Positions 24,171 to 33,903 are shown, counted from the first letter of the stretch. The stretch: 64,000 bases of DNA from Peptococcaceae bacterium UBA6116 (GCA_002423425.1 DIWC01000049.1:1-64000); one strand, 5' to 3'. Program-made: numbers and translations. The notes: a model not told the origin generated them from the letters alone.

Positions 24171-24933
24171 AATTGTCGCCGAGTATATCATAACATACTT
24201 TTTTCGCCAACCGGCCGAATCGATTCAACCGGTTCAGGTCGCGAGGGAATTACTTAAAACAATGTTCAAAAATAAACAGGTTAGCGTTTCCAATGTTTAC
24301 GTGCCCAATGTATATCGGGTATACCTTCATAAAGACGATTATGCTATACTTGAAAGTTTTGGCGAGACTTTCTTGGTTGAGTTAGCCAAGCACCTCTATG
24401 ATCAAGGATGCAAACAAGGGTTTACTTTTCTAACGCTTCCTGTCGTCGAGATTAATATTGGCGATAATATCGATTTAGGTGGAATCAGTGTTAAAATAGA
24501 ATTTAATGATTCACTTGTCGTTTCTTGGCAAGTTAAGGAAGAAAAAGGTTATAAAGAACAAGAAGAGCTGGAAAAAACAACATTATTGATAAATAGTGTA
24601 AAACAAGAAAGTTCATTTGAATTGAACCAGGGCAGGAAAAGCCTTCCTTATCTAGAAGTTATTAAGGGCAAAGATGCAGGAAAAGTATATTATCTTGATC
24701 AGGAAGAAGTCATGGTGGGAAGAAACGAGGACTGTGATATTAAAGTCGATGATGTGGAAATTTCCCGTCAACACCTTAGACTCGTAAACGAAAATAGAAG
24801 GTGGTTTGTTCAGGATCTTGGAAGTACGAACGGGACATTTGTAAATAAACTGAGGGTTGATCGCTTTATGGTTAATCCCGGAGACAGAATTAAAGCAGGG
24901 CGGACCTTTTTTAGATTTAATGTAGAGAAGTAA
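24148..24933 (+). CDS. FhaA-like protein (DUF3662 + FHA domain)
   Basis: 261 residues. The N-terminal DUF3662 domain (~1-120; FRQPAESIQPVQVARELLK, then VYVPNVYRVYL) and the C-terminal FHA domain (~170-261; VMVGRNEDCDIKV, ISRQHLRL, DLGSTNGTFVN) are joined by a charged linker. The FHA phosphothreonine-binding residues (Gly-Arg, Ser, Asn) are present. The mycobacterial homologue FhaA is a substrate of the PASTA kinase and affects cell-wall synthesis. A kinase gene lies 4 kb downstream in the same run of overlapping genes. ATG 24148 is chosen because it matches the family start (MNLLTKVE); it overlaps rlmN, so the two are probably coupled. Confidence 0.9.
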   Translation: MNLLTKVEIVAEYIITYFFRQPAESIQPVQVARELLKTMFKNKQVSVSNVYVPNVYRVYLHKDDYAILESFGETFLVELAKHLYDQGCKQGFTFLTLPVVEINIGDNIDLGGISVKIEFNDSLVVSWQVKEEKGYKEQEELEKTTLLINSVKQESSFELNQGRKSLPYLEVIKGKDAGKVYYLDQEEVMVGRNEDCDIKVDDVEISRQHLRLVNENRRWFVQDLGSTNGTFVNKLRVDRFMVNPGDRIKAGRTFFRFNVEK

Positions 24934-24946
24934 GACGGTGGTTTTT

Positions 24947-25390
24947 ATGCAAATGATTACGGTCTTAGGAAGAATTTTGTTTGTTGCTTTAATATATCTA
25001 TTTTTATTTCGAATTTTAACTGTTATGTTGGCTGATTTAAGAAGCAGGGGTGTTTTGACCAAAACGGAGTCGGACCACGGATGCTTAGAAGTTTTAACCG
25101 GATCCGAGACGTTGCCTAAAGGGCGGAAAATAAGAATTGATTCCCGCGGACTGTCTATAGGAAGAGGGAAACATAATGATATTATTCTTCCTGACCATTA
25201 CTGCTCCTTGGATCACGCGGAATTGAAACATAGCAAAGGAATAACAACCTTAGAAGATGTTGGAAGTACAAACGGAACCTGGGTTAACGGCGAGAGAATA
25301 AACTCCCAAGTCCAGCTTGTGGCGGGCGATTTTGTTAAGATTGGCAGCATTATATTGGGTTATTCGAGGTGGAGAAATGAAAACAGTTAG
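24947..25390 (+). CDS. membrane-anchored FHA protein (FhaB/FipA-like)
   Basis: About 147 residues. An N-terminal membrane helix (LGRILFVALIYLFLFRILTVML) is followed by an FHA domain with LSIGRGKHNDIIL, CSLDHAELK and EDVGSTNGTWVNGE. The usual Ser of the SRxH motif is replaced: the loop reads YCSLDHAEL. In Actinobacteria and Clostridia this short FHA protein sits beside PP2C, FtsW, PBP and PASTA kinase genes and recruits phosphorylated partners at the division site. The next gene starts 13 bases before its stop. GGTGG before ATG 24947 is a weak ribosome-binding site. Confidence 0.88.
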   Translation: MQMITVLGRILFVALIYLFLFRILTVMLADLRSRGVLTKTESDHGCLEVLTGSETLPKGRKIRIDSRGLSIGRGKHNDIILPDHYCSLDHAELKHSKGITTLEDVGSTNGTWVNGERINSQVQLVAGDFVKIGSIILGYSRWRNENS

Positions 25391-26114
25391 TATTTATGAG
25401 ACGGGCTGTGTAAGAAAAAATAATGAAGACTTTTTTTTGATTTTGCCCGAAGCGGGGTTGTTTGCCGTTGCTGATGGTATGGGAGGGCATAATGCAGGTG
25501 AGATCGCTTCTAACTTGGCTATTAATGAATTGAAAAAAAGAGCGTCAGCTTTACACTTCATAAATACAGACGAGGTTCAGCAATGGCTTATCGACGCTAT
25601 TGAAGGTGCGAACCGCGAAGTCTTCGAGGCTTCTTCCCATGCTGATGAGATGGAGGGTATGGGAACGACACTTACGGCTTTGGTCTTGAAGGAGAATAAG
25701 GCTGTAATCGGTCATATCGGTGACAGCCGGATCTACCTTTGGCGGGACTTAAGTCTGTCTTTGCTTTCGGAAGACCATTCCATGGTTAACGAGCTTGTTC
25801 GTCTTGGTCAAATTACTGAAGAAAAAGCAAAAAACCATCCGCACCGCAATATTCTTTCCAGAGCTTTAGGGGTTGAAAGAAATACTGAGATCGACTGCTT
25901 CAAGTTGGAATTTCAAGCCGATGATGTTTTTTTACTTTGCACTGATGGTTTTTCCAACGTGATAGAAGACGAAGAGATAACTGCCGAATTTTTAACTGAC
26001 AAAACGTGGGACGGGCATCTGGAGAAGTTTAAAGATCTAATTCTTACACGGGGCGCTCCTGATAATTTTACAGCCGTTTGCTGTATATTAAACGGTGAGA
26101 ATGATGTTATATAG
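25377..26114 (+). CDS. PP2C-type Ser/Thr phosphatase (PrpC/Stp)
   Basis: 245 residues. Metal-binding motifs are in order: GCVRKNNEDFF (~9-19), VADGMGGHNAGEIAS (~31), GTTLTALVL, GHIGDSRIYLW, DHSMVNELVR, and CTDGFSNVIED and GAPDNFTAV near the end. It reverses phosphorylation by the PASTA kinase of the same cluster. ATG 25377 follows GGTGGAG. The gene overlaps both neighbours by about 14 bases, which indicates one transcript and coupled translation. Confidence 0.95.
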   Translation: MKTVSIYETGCVRKNNEDFFLILPEAGLFAVADGMGGHNAGEIASNLAINELKKRASALHFINTDEVQQWLIDAIEGANREVFEASSHADEMEGMGTTLTALVLKENKAVIGHIGDSRIYLWRDLSLSLLSEDHSMVNELVRLGQITEEKAKNHPHRNILSRALGVERNTEIDCFKLEFQADDVFLLCTDGFSNVIEDEEITAEFLTDKTWDGHLEKFKDLILTRGAPDNFTAVCCILNGENDVI

Positions 26115-27390
26115 TCTTTCTTTGCGTTTTCTAACTCTGGTCATTTTATGGATGGGCTTAGGGGTACTAAAGTTAGATGGTTTGTTAGGCAGCCAATTTG
26201 TTTCCCAAGCTGTGGTTTTTTCTATTTTTGTCCTTGTTGGGGCATTGGTCGAATATTATTTTGGCTATACCGGTGACCGTAACCTTGTACCGGTTATTCA
26301 AACTATCCTTGCTATCGGGCTTGTCTTTTTGATAAGAATAAAACCGTCGGTGGCCCAGGAACAGTTTGTATGGGCAAACATAGGGCTGATCCTTTTTTAT
26401 GCCATTCTATTTGGACTTAAGGACTACCGCAAACTGGAAGAATATCAATATATATGGGGTATGGCGGCCTTAGGACTTCTTTTTATTACCCTTATCTTTG
26501 GGGTTACCATTAATGGCGCGACCAGTTGGCTTAGACTTGGAGAGTTCGGTTTTCAGACTGAGGAATTGGTAAAGGTAGTACTTATATTATTCATGGCTTC
26601 TTACCTGGACAATAACCAGGAACTTTTACGTATCGGGACGATCCAAGCCGGCAGATTATCCCTGCCGGATAAAAGAACGCTTGGTCCGTTCTTGTTTATT
26701 GTGGTATTTGTTCTCGGACTATTAGCAGCCCAAAAGAGTCTGGGGACCGCCTTGGTTTTCTTTTTACTGATGGTCTTCATAATTTATATGGTTACCGAAA
26801 GATTGTTTTATCTTTTGGCATCTCTTCCGGTGCTTATTTTAACAGGTACAGCCGGTTACTTCCTGTTCGGACACGTCAGAGTCAGGGTTGCAACCTGGAT
26901 TAATCCCTGGATTGATTCTACAGGAGGGGGTTTTCAAATTTCTCAATCTCTTTTTGCCATCAGCGGCGGTAAACTTTTAGGAACCGGTCTGGGGAACGGC
27001 ATTGGGGCTTACCAGATCCCCCATGCCGATACTGATTTTATTTTCGCAGTTATTGCCGAAGAAATAGGTTTTGTCGGAGCGATGGCTGTGATTGCCCTCT
27101 TCTTAGTTATTGTGCTGCGGGCTTTGGCTATCAGTGTGAAAGCGCCCGACAGGTTTGGACAAATCCTGGCTGCCGGCATAGGAATACTAATTGGGTTCGA
27201 AGCTTTGATTATTCTGGCCGGAGTAACGAAAATTCTTCCTTTGACCGGATTGCCGCTTCCTTGGATGAGTTACGGAGGAAGTTCATTAATCATACATTTT
27301 CTTCTCCTGGGTATCTTAGCTAATATTTCGCACAGCTCTTCTTTTTCAATTAGCGATGTACAAGTCGGAAAGCGGGCTGGTGTCTTGTGA
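26101..27390 (+). CDS. FtsW/RodA/SpoVE-type SEDS glycan polymerase
   Basis: About 430 residues with roughly 11-12 membrane helices. SEDS signatures are visible: TSWLRLGEFGFQTEELVK, QKSLGTALVFFLLM, GTGLGNGIGAYQIPHADTDFIFAVIAEEIGF, and LPLPWMSYGGSSLI near the C-terminus. It polymerises lipid II into glycan strands together with a class B PBP, which is encoded immediately after it in a GTGA overlap. Start ATG 26101 or 26104, right inside the end of the phosphatase gene; GGTGAG precedes both. FtsW, RodA and SpoVE cannot be told apart from sequence alone. Confidence 0.93.
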   Translation: MMLYSLSLRFLTLVILWMGLGVLKLDGLLGSQFVSQAVVFSIFVLVGALVEYYFGYTGDRNLVPVIQTILAIGLVFLIRIKPSVAQEQFVWANIGLILFYAILFGLKDYRKLEEYQYIWGMAALGLLFITLIFGVTINGATSWLRLGEFGFQTEELVKVVLILFMASYLDNNQELLRIGTIQAGRLSLPDKRTLGPFLFIVVFVLGLLAAQKSLGTALVFFLLMVFIIYMVTERLFYLLASLPVLILTGTAGYFLFGHVRVRVATWINPWIDSTGGGFQISQSLFAISGGKLLGTGLGNGIGAYQIPHADTDFIFAVIAEEIGFVGAMAVIALFLVIVLRALAISVKAPDRFGQILAAGIGILIGFEALIILAGVTKILPLTGLPLPWMSYGGSSLIIHFLLLGILANISHSSSFSISDVQVGKRAGVL

Positions 27391-28802
27391 TTAATGGTAT
27401 TCGCAAAATTGCTGGTATTCTTGTATTTAGTTTTATTTTTCTAAGTATGGGTTTGGTCTATTGGCAAGTAGTCAATGCCGATACAATGCTCGATAACCCT
27501 GCCAACCGCAGGGCGGTGTTTCTGGAGAACAGAATTACCAGAGGTAATATTTTTGACGGCAATGGCGTTATTCTTGCTCAGACCAAAAAAACGGCCAGCG
27601 GAAAAATCCGGGAATATCCACAAGGAGAAATGTTTGAACCCCTGCTCGGGTATGCAACAGTCGAATACGGTTCAGCCGGAATTGAAGCGTCTGAAGCCGA
27701 AACCCTTTTGGGAATGAATGAGAATTCACTGGTCAGAAAGATTCAAAACACATTTGACTTAGAAAGACCAGGCAATGATCTGATTCTAACCCTGGATTCC
27801 CGCTTGCAGGAAGTTGCTTACCAAGCACTTCAGGGAAAATCGGGGGCGGTGGTAGCTCTTGACCCCCGGAGCGGTAACGTTCTTGCCCTTGTAAGCCAGC
27901 CAAGTTATGATGGTAATAAAATTGTAGACGAATGGAATAAAATCATTAATCAACAAGGTAGTCCTCTGCTTAATCATGCCTTTTCAGAGTATCCTCCCGG
28001 TTCGATCATGAAGGTTGTTACCTCGGCCGCCCTTTTCCGGGCCGGGTTAGATACGACTGCACTTTATAATTGTAAAGGATCTACGGTGATTAATGGGCAG
28101 ACCATTTTAGAACAAAACGATAAGTCCCATGGCTGGGTGAATTATGATTTGGCTCTGGCATATTCCTGCAATGACTATTTTGCCGAGAATGGTGTTAAAT
28201 CAGGAGAAAACTATTTTTTGCAGGCAGCTGCAGGTTTTGGCTTTGGAAAAAAAATTCCTTTTGACCTTGATGTTCCGATATCTTCTATAACCAACGATAA
28301 GCCTTTACCTGAACATCTTAATCTCAATCTTTTTGCTGCCAGTACCTTTGGTCAGGGACAAGTAATGGTCAGTCCATTCCACATGGCTTTAATCACCGCC
28401 GGCGTAGCCAATAAAGGGAAAATAATGGTTCCCCACCTCATTGACAGAGTGTTGGATTCCAAGCAAAATATTATATGTAATAGTAAACCGGAAGTTTGGC
28501 TTACACCTCTGAGTGTTCAAGAGGCTGAAAAGGTTAAAGATGCAATGATTCTGGCTGTGAACGAAGGGACTGCAGCTCCGGGAGCTATTCCGGGAGTACA
28601 GATTGCCGCCAAGACCGGGTCAGCTGAACCCGGAGGCAAACGGAACACCCATGCTTGGTATATCGCCTTTGCCCCGGCTGAGAACCCGGAAATTGCTGTC
28701 GCTGTTTTGGTAGAAAACGGAGGCACAGGCGGAGGGGTTGCGGCACCGATTGCCAAAGCGGTGTTGAAAAAAGCATTGGAAACGAAAGAAGGTGAAAAAT
28801 AG
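27387..28802 (+). CDS. pbpA: class B penicillin-binding protein (PbpA-like transpeptidase)
   Basis: 471 residues. An N-terminal membrane anchor (IAGILVFSFIFLSMGLVYW) is followed by a short dimerisation segment beginning NRRAVFLENRITRGNIFD. The transpeptidase domain has the catalytic SxxK in PPGSIMKVV (~205), SxN as YSCND (~260) and KTGS in AAKTGSAEPGG (~408). It cross-links peptidoglycan and pairs with the SEDS protein encoded just upstream. GTG 27387 overlaps the previous stop. Size and order (SEDS, PBP, PASTA kinase) match the PbpA/PknB clusters of Actinobacteria and Clostridia. Confidence 0.94.
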   Translation: MINGIRKIAGILVFSFIFLSMGLVYWQVVNADTMLDNPANRRAVFLENRITRGNIFDGNGVILAQTKKTASGKIREYPQGEMFEPLLGYATVEYGSAGIEASEAETLLGMNENSLVRKIQNTFDLERPGNDLILTLDSRLQEVAYQALQGKSGAVVALDPRSGNVLALVSQPSYDGNKIVDEWNKIINQQGSPLLNHAFSEYPPGSIMKVVTSAALFRAGLDTTALYNCKGSTVINGQTILEQNDKSHGWVNYDLALAYSCNDYFAENGVKSGENYFLQAAAGFGFGKKIPFDLDVPISSITNDKPLPEHLNLNLFAASTFGQGQVMVSPFHMALITAGVANKGKIMVPHLIDRVLDSKQNIICNSKPEVWLTPLSVQEAEKVKDAMILAVNEGTAAPGAIPGVQIAAKTGSAEPGGKRNTHAWYIAFAPAENPEIAVAVLVENGGTGGGVAAPIAKAVLKKALETKEGEK

Positions 28803-30478
28803 TGAGCAAAACGTACGGGGGAAGATATGAGATAGAAGAAAGAATTGGCGCAGGCGGGATGGCTATAGTCTATAGGGCTAAAGACACTCTGCTTAACAGA
28901 ACTGTTGCGATCAAAGTTCTTAGGGAACAGTTTGCTTCTGATGAAGGGTTTATCCGGCGTTTCCGCAGGGAGGCCCAGTCCGCTGCCAGTCTGTCCCACC
29001 ACAACATCGTATCTATTTTTGATGTGGGAAAAGATGGCGAAGATTATATTGTCATGGAATATGTCAAGGGTCAAACCTTAAAAGATATTATCCGCAGTCA
29101 AGCACCCCTCTCTCCGGAAAAGGCTCTGAATATAACACGCCAGATCGCGGAAGCTCTTACCCACGCGCACGCTAATCACATTATTCATCGGGATATTAAG
29201 CCTCAAAATATTATGATTGCTACCGACGGCAGGGTAAAGGTCACTGATTTTGGAATTGCCAGGGCTGCTTCATCTGCAACCTTAACACATACCGGAGATA
29301 TCATAGGGTCGGTACACTATCTTTCGCCTGAACAGGCTAAGGGAGCCCAAACCAATGAACAATCGGATATTTATTCCCTTGGAATTATCCTTTATGAAAT
29401 GATAACCGGCCGGGTTCCGTACGATGGAGATACGCCCATTACAATTGCTTTAAAACATATTCAGGAAGAAGTTGAATTGCCGGGGAAAATAGGTGTGGAA
29501 GTTTCACCGGAAATTGATACTATTATTATGAAAGCCCTGGCTAAACAGGTTAGTGATCGTTACAAAAGTGCCTTGGAATTGTTGGAGGATTTGGATAGGA
29601 TTCGGGCCGGGCAGACTATAGTTTGGGAAAGATATATGGCTGACGATCGGGATGCCTTTGGCACCCAGATACATAAAGGTCTGCGGGATAAAGTTGTTTC
29701 GGTTAATCAGGGGAAGTTGGAAAATACCTTGCATAAAGGCGGAAAAAGAAAAAGAATTCCCCGCCCTGCCTTGGTTGCCTTGATTGTTGTTATTATTGTT
29801 TTAGGTATTTTTTTCGGGATCTGGAAATATTTTAATATCCCGGTGGTAACGGTGCCGAATCTGAGCGGTTTAACCGTTGACCAAGCTGGAGTGATACTGG
29901 AAAAAGCCGGATTAACACTCGGAGAAGTCCAGTTTGACTTCAATGATAAATATGATAAGAATCAGATTTTTAATCAAAGCTTTAAGCCCAATACGATGGT
30001 AAAAGCCAACCGGAGTATTGATGTTGCCGTCAGTAAAGGCGCGGAGATGTTTGAAATTCCGGACGTAACGACGGGTAATCCTACGGAGGAAAATGCCAAA
30101 AATATGATTAAGGGAGCTGGATTTTCCAAGGAGCCAACTGTTGAATACAGGCTTGACCCCGTTATTTCCAAAGGCCACGTCATTTACCAGAATCCCGGCG
30201 CTAAGTCCAAGTGGCCAAAAGAATCAACTATTACACTTTATGTGAGCAGCGGCAAAGAACTAACGATGGGCGTGATGCCAAATGTTACGCGGTACTCTGC
30301 AACTCAAGCAAAGGAAACGCTTGAAGCATCTAAGTTAATTGTAAATACGCAACCGCAAGTATCCAATTTATTTCCGACCGACACGGTAATTACGACGATA
30401 CCTGAACCGGGGCAAGCGGTAAAAGAAGGTTCGACAGTTATTATTGTCGTATCCCAAGGACCGGGGCCGGCGCCCTAA
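28802..30478 (+). CDS. prkC: PASTA-domain Ser/Thr protein kinase
   Basis: 558 residues. The kinase domain (~1-270) has IGAGGMAIVY, VAIKVL, HRDIKPQN (~129) and DFGIAR (~149). A juxtamembrane linker and one membrane helix (ALVALIVVIIVLGIFFGIW, ~320-340) follow, then three extracellular PASTA repeats (~345-555; VVTVPNLSGLTVDQA, FEIPDVTTGN, GVMPNVTRYSATQA). PASTA repeats sense lipid II or muropeptides, and in spore-formers PrkC triggers germination. GTG 28802 shares one base with the PBP stop. Last gene of the FHA-FHA-PP2C-SEDS-PBP-kinase operon; rsgA follows after 113 bases. Confidence 0.96.
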   Translation: MSKTYGGRYEIEERIGAGGMAIVYRAKDTLLNRTVAIKVLREQFASDEGFIRRFRREAQSAASLSHHNIVSIFDVGKDGEDYIVMEYVKGQTLKDIIRSQAPLSPEKALNITRQIAEALTHAHANHIIHRDIKPQNIMIATDGRVKVTDFGIARAASSATLTHTGDIIGSVHYLSPEQAKGAQTNEQSDIYSLGIILYEMITGRVPYDGDTPITIALKHIQEEVELPGKIGVEVSPEIDTIIMKALAKQVSDRYKSALELLEDLDRIRAGQTIVWERYMADDRDAFGTQIHKGLRDKVVSVNQGKLENTLHKGGKRKRIPRPALVALIVVIIVLGIFFGIWKYFNIPVVTVPNLSGLTVDQAGVILEKAGLTLGEVQFDFNDKYDKNQIFNQSFKPNTMVKANRSIDVAVSKGAEMFEIPDVTTGNPTEENAKNMIKGAGFSKEPTVEYRLDPVISKGHVIYQNPGAKSKWPKESTITLYVSSGKELTMGVMPNVTRYSATQAKETLEASKLIVNTQPQVSNLFPTDTVITTIPEPGQAVKEGSTVIIVVSQGPGPAP

Positions 30479-30591
30479 TCCGAGGTTCGAAACCAGAAGT
30501 CAGTGGCCGTAACTGGAGATATAGTTGGTCTTAATTAAGAAATAATATTAGGAATAAAATTAAGTATGCACTGGGGGAAATAAACTATTAT

Positions 30592-31464
30592 ATGCTAATT
30601 CAAGGTACGCTGATGAAAGGATATGCCGGATTTTATTACGTTTATGCCGATGACCGGGTATGGGAGTGCTCCCTGCGCGGTCGTTTTCGCGTCAAAAAGC
30701 AGGATTTTATTCCGGGAGATAAAGTAATGATTCTTCCGGAGACAGAGGAGAAAGCAACAATCGAAAAAGTACTTGAACGCAAAAACTCGCTTTTGCGACC
30801 CAATATTGCCAACATTGACCAGGTTCTGCTCATCTTCGCCAGGAAGAAACCTGATCCTGATTATAATCTCTTAGACAGACTTTTAGTTCAGGTAAGTAAA
30901 ATAGGGATTGATCCTTATATTATTTTTACCAAGTCGGATCTGGTTGAAGATTCAATTGGTCCGGTTATTGAATACTACCAAGCGACCGGTTATAAAGCGC
31001 TTAATGTTTCCAACAAAACCTGCCAGGGAATTGATCGTGTTGCAGACTTGCTTAAAGGACATATTACCGTGCTGGCTGGACCTTCGGGTTCAGGAAAGTC
31101 TAGTCTCTTAAATTCCCTGAAACCGGGTAGCGAATTGAAAACAGGAAAAGTAAGTGAAAAAATTGGCAGGGGAAGACACACAACCCGGCACGTTGAACTG
31201 ATTTCTGTGGGCAGAGGATTGGTAGCGGATACTCCGGGGTTTTCTGCTCTTAATTTACCTGAAATGAAAAGAGAAGAGTTGAAGGGGTATTTCCTGGAAT
31301 TCGAGGAATACAGTTATAATTGCCGCTTTAAAAGTTGTCTGCATGACAAAGAACCGGATTGTGCTGTCAAAGAAGCCTTGGCTAAAGACCAAATACTTGT
31401 TTCAAGATATGAGCATTATATTCAATTTTTGCATGAAGTAATGGAGCGCGCGAGAAAATATTAA
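30592..31464 (+). CDS. rsgA: ribosome small-subunit GTPase RsgA
   Basis: 290 residues. An N-terminal OB fold is followed by a circularly permuted GTPase whose G motifs come in the order G4 (FTKSDL), G1 (GPSGSGKSSLLN, ~162) and G3 (DTPGFSALN, ~213), then a C-terminal zinc finger (CRFKSCLHDKEPDC). It matures the 30S subunit. ATG 30592 follows GGGGGAAA. It lies between the PASTA kinase and rpe, as in B. subtilis (prkC-rsgA-rpe-thiN). Confidence 0.96.
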   Translation: MLIQGTLMKGYAGFYYVYADDRVWECSLRGRFRVKKQDFIPGDKVMILPETEEKATIEKVLERKNSLLRPNIANIDQVLLIFARKKPDPDYNLLDRLLVQVSKIGIDPYIIFTKSDLVEDSIGPVIEYYQATGYKALNVSNKTCQGIDRVADLLKGHITVLAGPSGSGKSSLLNSLKPGSELKTGKVSEKIGRGRHTTRHVELISVGRGLVADTPGFSALNLPEMKREELKGYFLEFEEYSYNCRFKSCLHDKEPDCAVKEALAKDQILVSRYEHYIQFLHEVMERARKY

Positions 31465-31615
31465 CCATAGCATTATCAAACTATTTGTCGTTATTTGTAG
31501 CTTGATAAGAAGGGTTTAAGAAATAGATAAAGAATTAATGAAATAATTGACAATAGACTTACCGATATTGAGCAAGAAAAAATTACCTTGTTATTAAGGC
31601 CGAAGGAGGGATACT

Positions 31616-32284
31616 ATGGCTGTAACGGTTGCTCCTTCTATTCTTTCCGCCGATTTTGCCAGGCTGGGAGAAGAAGTTAAGTTAATTGAAAAAGCAGGGG
31701 CGGATATCCTGCATATTGACGTAATGGATGGACATTTTGTACCGAACATCACAATCGGGCCGGTTGTGGTTGAATCACTGCGAAGGATATCAACCCTGGA
31801 ATTTGATGTTCATTTGATGATTGAAAACCCGGAAAGATATATTGAAGCTTTTGCCAAAGCAGGAGCTGACCATATTACCGTTAGTATTGAGTCTACCAGA
31901 CACGTCCATCGTATTATCCAGCAGATAAAATCTCTGGGGGTAAGTGTAGGTGTTGCTTTAAATCCGGCCACATCCCTTGATGTGCTTAATTACATTCTGC
32001 AGGAACTGGACATGGTATTACTAATGACGGTCAATCCCGGATTTGGAGGTCAAAAGTTTATACAGGAAGTATTGCCGAAGATTGTTGCCTTGTCAGGGAT
32101 ACTTAAAGAAGTAAACCCATTGTGCAGGATTGAGGTTGACGGAGGAATAAATCCCGATACTGCCCGGCTCGCCAGTAGGGCAGGAGCAGAAGTCTTTGTG
32201 GCGGGAGCTGCCGTTTTTGCCTCACCTGATCCGTCCAAAGCGATGAAAGATATTCTGGAGGCAGCTCTGGAAGAGCAACAATAA
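31616..32284 (+). CDS. rpe: ribulose-phosphate 3-epimerase
   Basis: 222 residues, TIM barrel. Motifs: APSILSADFARLGEE, DVMDGHFVPNITIGP (metal His/Asp), FDVHLMIENPERY, MTVNPGFGGQKF and VDGGINPDTA. It interconverts ribulose-5-P and xylulose-5-P in the pentose phosphate pathway. A strong ribosome-binding site (AAGGAGGG) precedes ATG 31616. Followed by thiN 35 bases later. Confidence 0.97.
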   Translation: MAVTVAPSILSADFARLGEEVKLIEKAGADILHIDVMDGHFVPNITIGPVVVESLRRISTLEFDVHLMIENPERYIEAFAKAGADHITVSIESTRHVHRIIQQIKSLGVSVGVALNPATSLDVLNYILQELDMVLLMTVNPGFGGQKFIQEVLPKIVALSGILKEVNPLCRIEVDGGINPDTARLASRAGAEVFVAGAAVFASPDPSKAMKDILEAALEEQQ

Positions 32285-32319
32285 TAAAGCGAAACTTCTA
32301 TGATAAACGGTGGTGTACC

Positions 32320-32985
32320 ATGAAAGTTGCTGTAATGGCGGACGGGGAATGGGATTATTTGTGGGGCCGGAATGAACTTGAAACACAGAAAATTGATGTT
32401 CTCATCTGTGCGGACGGGGGTGCAAATCTTGCGATCTCCTCAGGAAGAATTCCGGACGTACTTGTGGGTGATTTGGATTCTATTACTACAGATAACTTGA
32501 GCAAGTGTCTGGAGAATGAAACTAAAATAATAAAATACCCTGCCGAGAAAGACCAGACAGATTTGGAACTAGCTTTGGATTTTGCTCAAAACTATTTAGA
32601 ATCTCACGGACAGCCTGAAAACACAATTTTGCTGTATGCTGCGGGAGGTAAAAGACTAGATCATTTGCTTGGGAATGTAGCGATAATGCTGGGTGCCGCT
32701 CAAAACAAGCGAACAGTAATAATGACAGACAAGAGCTACTTGGCCTGGATTATGCTCCCCGGAAGAGAAACTATTAATGCAACGGTCGGACAGCTATTGT
32801 CTATCATACCGTTATCTGAAAAAGCGGTAGTTTGCTCGCGGGGACTATATTATGAGCTAAATCATTTAACACTCTGGCAAAATTCGGCCCGCGGAGTTAG
32901 TAATATTTTGCGGGAATCAAAAGTTGAGCTGGAAGTCCGGCAGGGTAATATCCTGGTTATTCTTTTTGATAAAAGGCATGATTAA
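32320..32985 (+). CDS. thiN: thiamine pyrophosphokinase
   Basis: 221 residues. ICADGGANLAI, PDVLVGDLDSI and EKDQTDLELAL are the nucleotide and metal-binding motifs of thiamine diphosphokinase. GGKRLDHLLGNV (~112) lines the active site. The C-terminal beta-domain binds thiamine. It makes thiamine diphosphate from thiamine and ATP. The gene ends the rsgA-rpe-thiN run and a terminator-like hairpin follows. Confidence 0.95.
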   Translation: MKVAVMADGEWDYLWGRNELETQKIDVLICADGGANLAISSGRIPDVLVGDLDSITTDNLSKCLENETKIIKYPAEKDQTDLELALDFAQNYLESHGQPENTILLYAAGGKRLDHLLGNVAIMLGAAQNKRTVIMTDKSYLAWIMLPGRETINATVGQLLSIIPLSEKAVVCSRGLYYELNHLTLWQNSARGVSNILRESKVELEVRQGNILVILFDKRHD

Positions 32986-33032
32986 TGGTAAAGCATAGGG
33001 GAAAGATTGAAGGGCGAATTGAAAATAATAAA

Positions 33033-33058
33033 TTAACCCCGGCTTAGACCGGGGTTAA
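33033..33058. terminator. hairpin between convergent thiN and rpmB
   Basis: TTAACCCCGG (33033-33042) pairs perfectly with CCGGGGTTAA (33049-33058). On the minus strand it is followed by a T-rich stretch, so it best fits the end of the rpmB transcript; it may also stop thiN read-through. Confidence 0.7.
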
Positions 33059-33097
33059 AGTGATGCTAATTTTATCGGAAATTATTAAATAAAATAC

Positions 33098-33289
33098 TTA
33101 CACAGCCCGCTGAACTTTACCCGAACGTAAGCATCTTGTGCAAACCCTGGCATGAGTGGGAGTGCCGTTTACTACAGCACGGATACGCTGGAGGTTGGGT
33201 TTCCAGGTGCGTTTCGAGCGAATATGGGAGTGACTTACTGTCATTCCTGTAGAAACTCCTTTTCCGCAAATAGCACAAACATTAGCCAT
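33098..33289 (-). CDS. rpmB: 50S ribosomal protein L28
   Basis: 63 residues from ATG 33289 (AAAGGAGG upstream); the frame continues further up but the family starts MANVCAICGKG. It carries a four-Cys zinc site (CAIC and CTRC), the zinc-binding form of L28, and SHSHIRSKRTWKPNLQ. It stands alone on the minus strand between thiN and asp23, as it does in B. subtilis. Confidence 0.97.
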   Translation of the reverse strand: MANVCAICGKGVSTGMTVSHSHIRSKRTWKPNLQRIRAVVNGTPTHARVCTRCLRSGKVQRAV

Positions 33290-33546
33290 GATTTTTACTA
33301 CCTCCTTTACACCCAAAAATGACACTATTAAAGTTTAACAGATGTTTTTTAAAATGGCAAGGAGTTTGGAATGTATTTGGAATGTATTTGACTAAAACCT
33401 ATCTTGTATATTATCCTATTTATAATTGATTAAAACTTGGAAACAGTGATTCTAAAATATACCATGAGAATATAGTCTTAGTATAATGGTTTTGCGTTAG
33501 AAGTTTATTACTCAACAATATTCGGGGGAAGGTGAGGTTTCAGGAA

Positions 33547-33903
33547 ATGGGAAAACTGATGGAAACCAAACTGGGAAAAGTTGATATCACGGAAGAAGTA
33601 ATCGCCACAATTGCGGGATCGGCAGCAATTGAATGCTATGGGCTGGTTGGAATGGCTTCCCGGAAAATTTCCGACGGGGTGTCAGGCTTGTTAAAAAGGG
33701 AGAACTTGTCGAAAGGAGTTATTGTCACTTTCCGCGAGGATATCATAATTATCGAGTTGAATATTATTGTCGGTTATGGAATTAAGATTTCTGAAGTAGC
33801 GGCTAATGTTATGGATCGAGTCCGTTACACTGTCGAAACCATGACAGGTCTAAAAGTTGCTGAAGTAAATGTCAATGTACAGGGAGTAAGGTTTTTAGTA
33901 TAG
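33547..33903 (+). CDS. Asp23/YloU family protein
   Basis: 118 residues. GKVDITEEVIATIAGSAAIECYG, SRKISDGVSGLLKR and IVGYGIKISEVAANV are the Asp23 (alkaline shock) domain. ATG 33547 is preceded by GGTGAGG. An upstream in-frame GTG (33532) lies inside that site. Followed by fakA after 58 bases, the usual yloU-yloV order. The family is linked to cell-envelope stress; its exact role is unknown. Confidence 0.92.
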   Translation: MGKLMETKLGKVDITEEVIATIAGSAAIECYGLVGMASRKISDGVSGLLKRENLSKGVIVTFREDIIIIELNIIVGYGIKISEVAANVMDRVRYTVETMTGLKVAEVNVNVQGVRFLV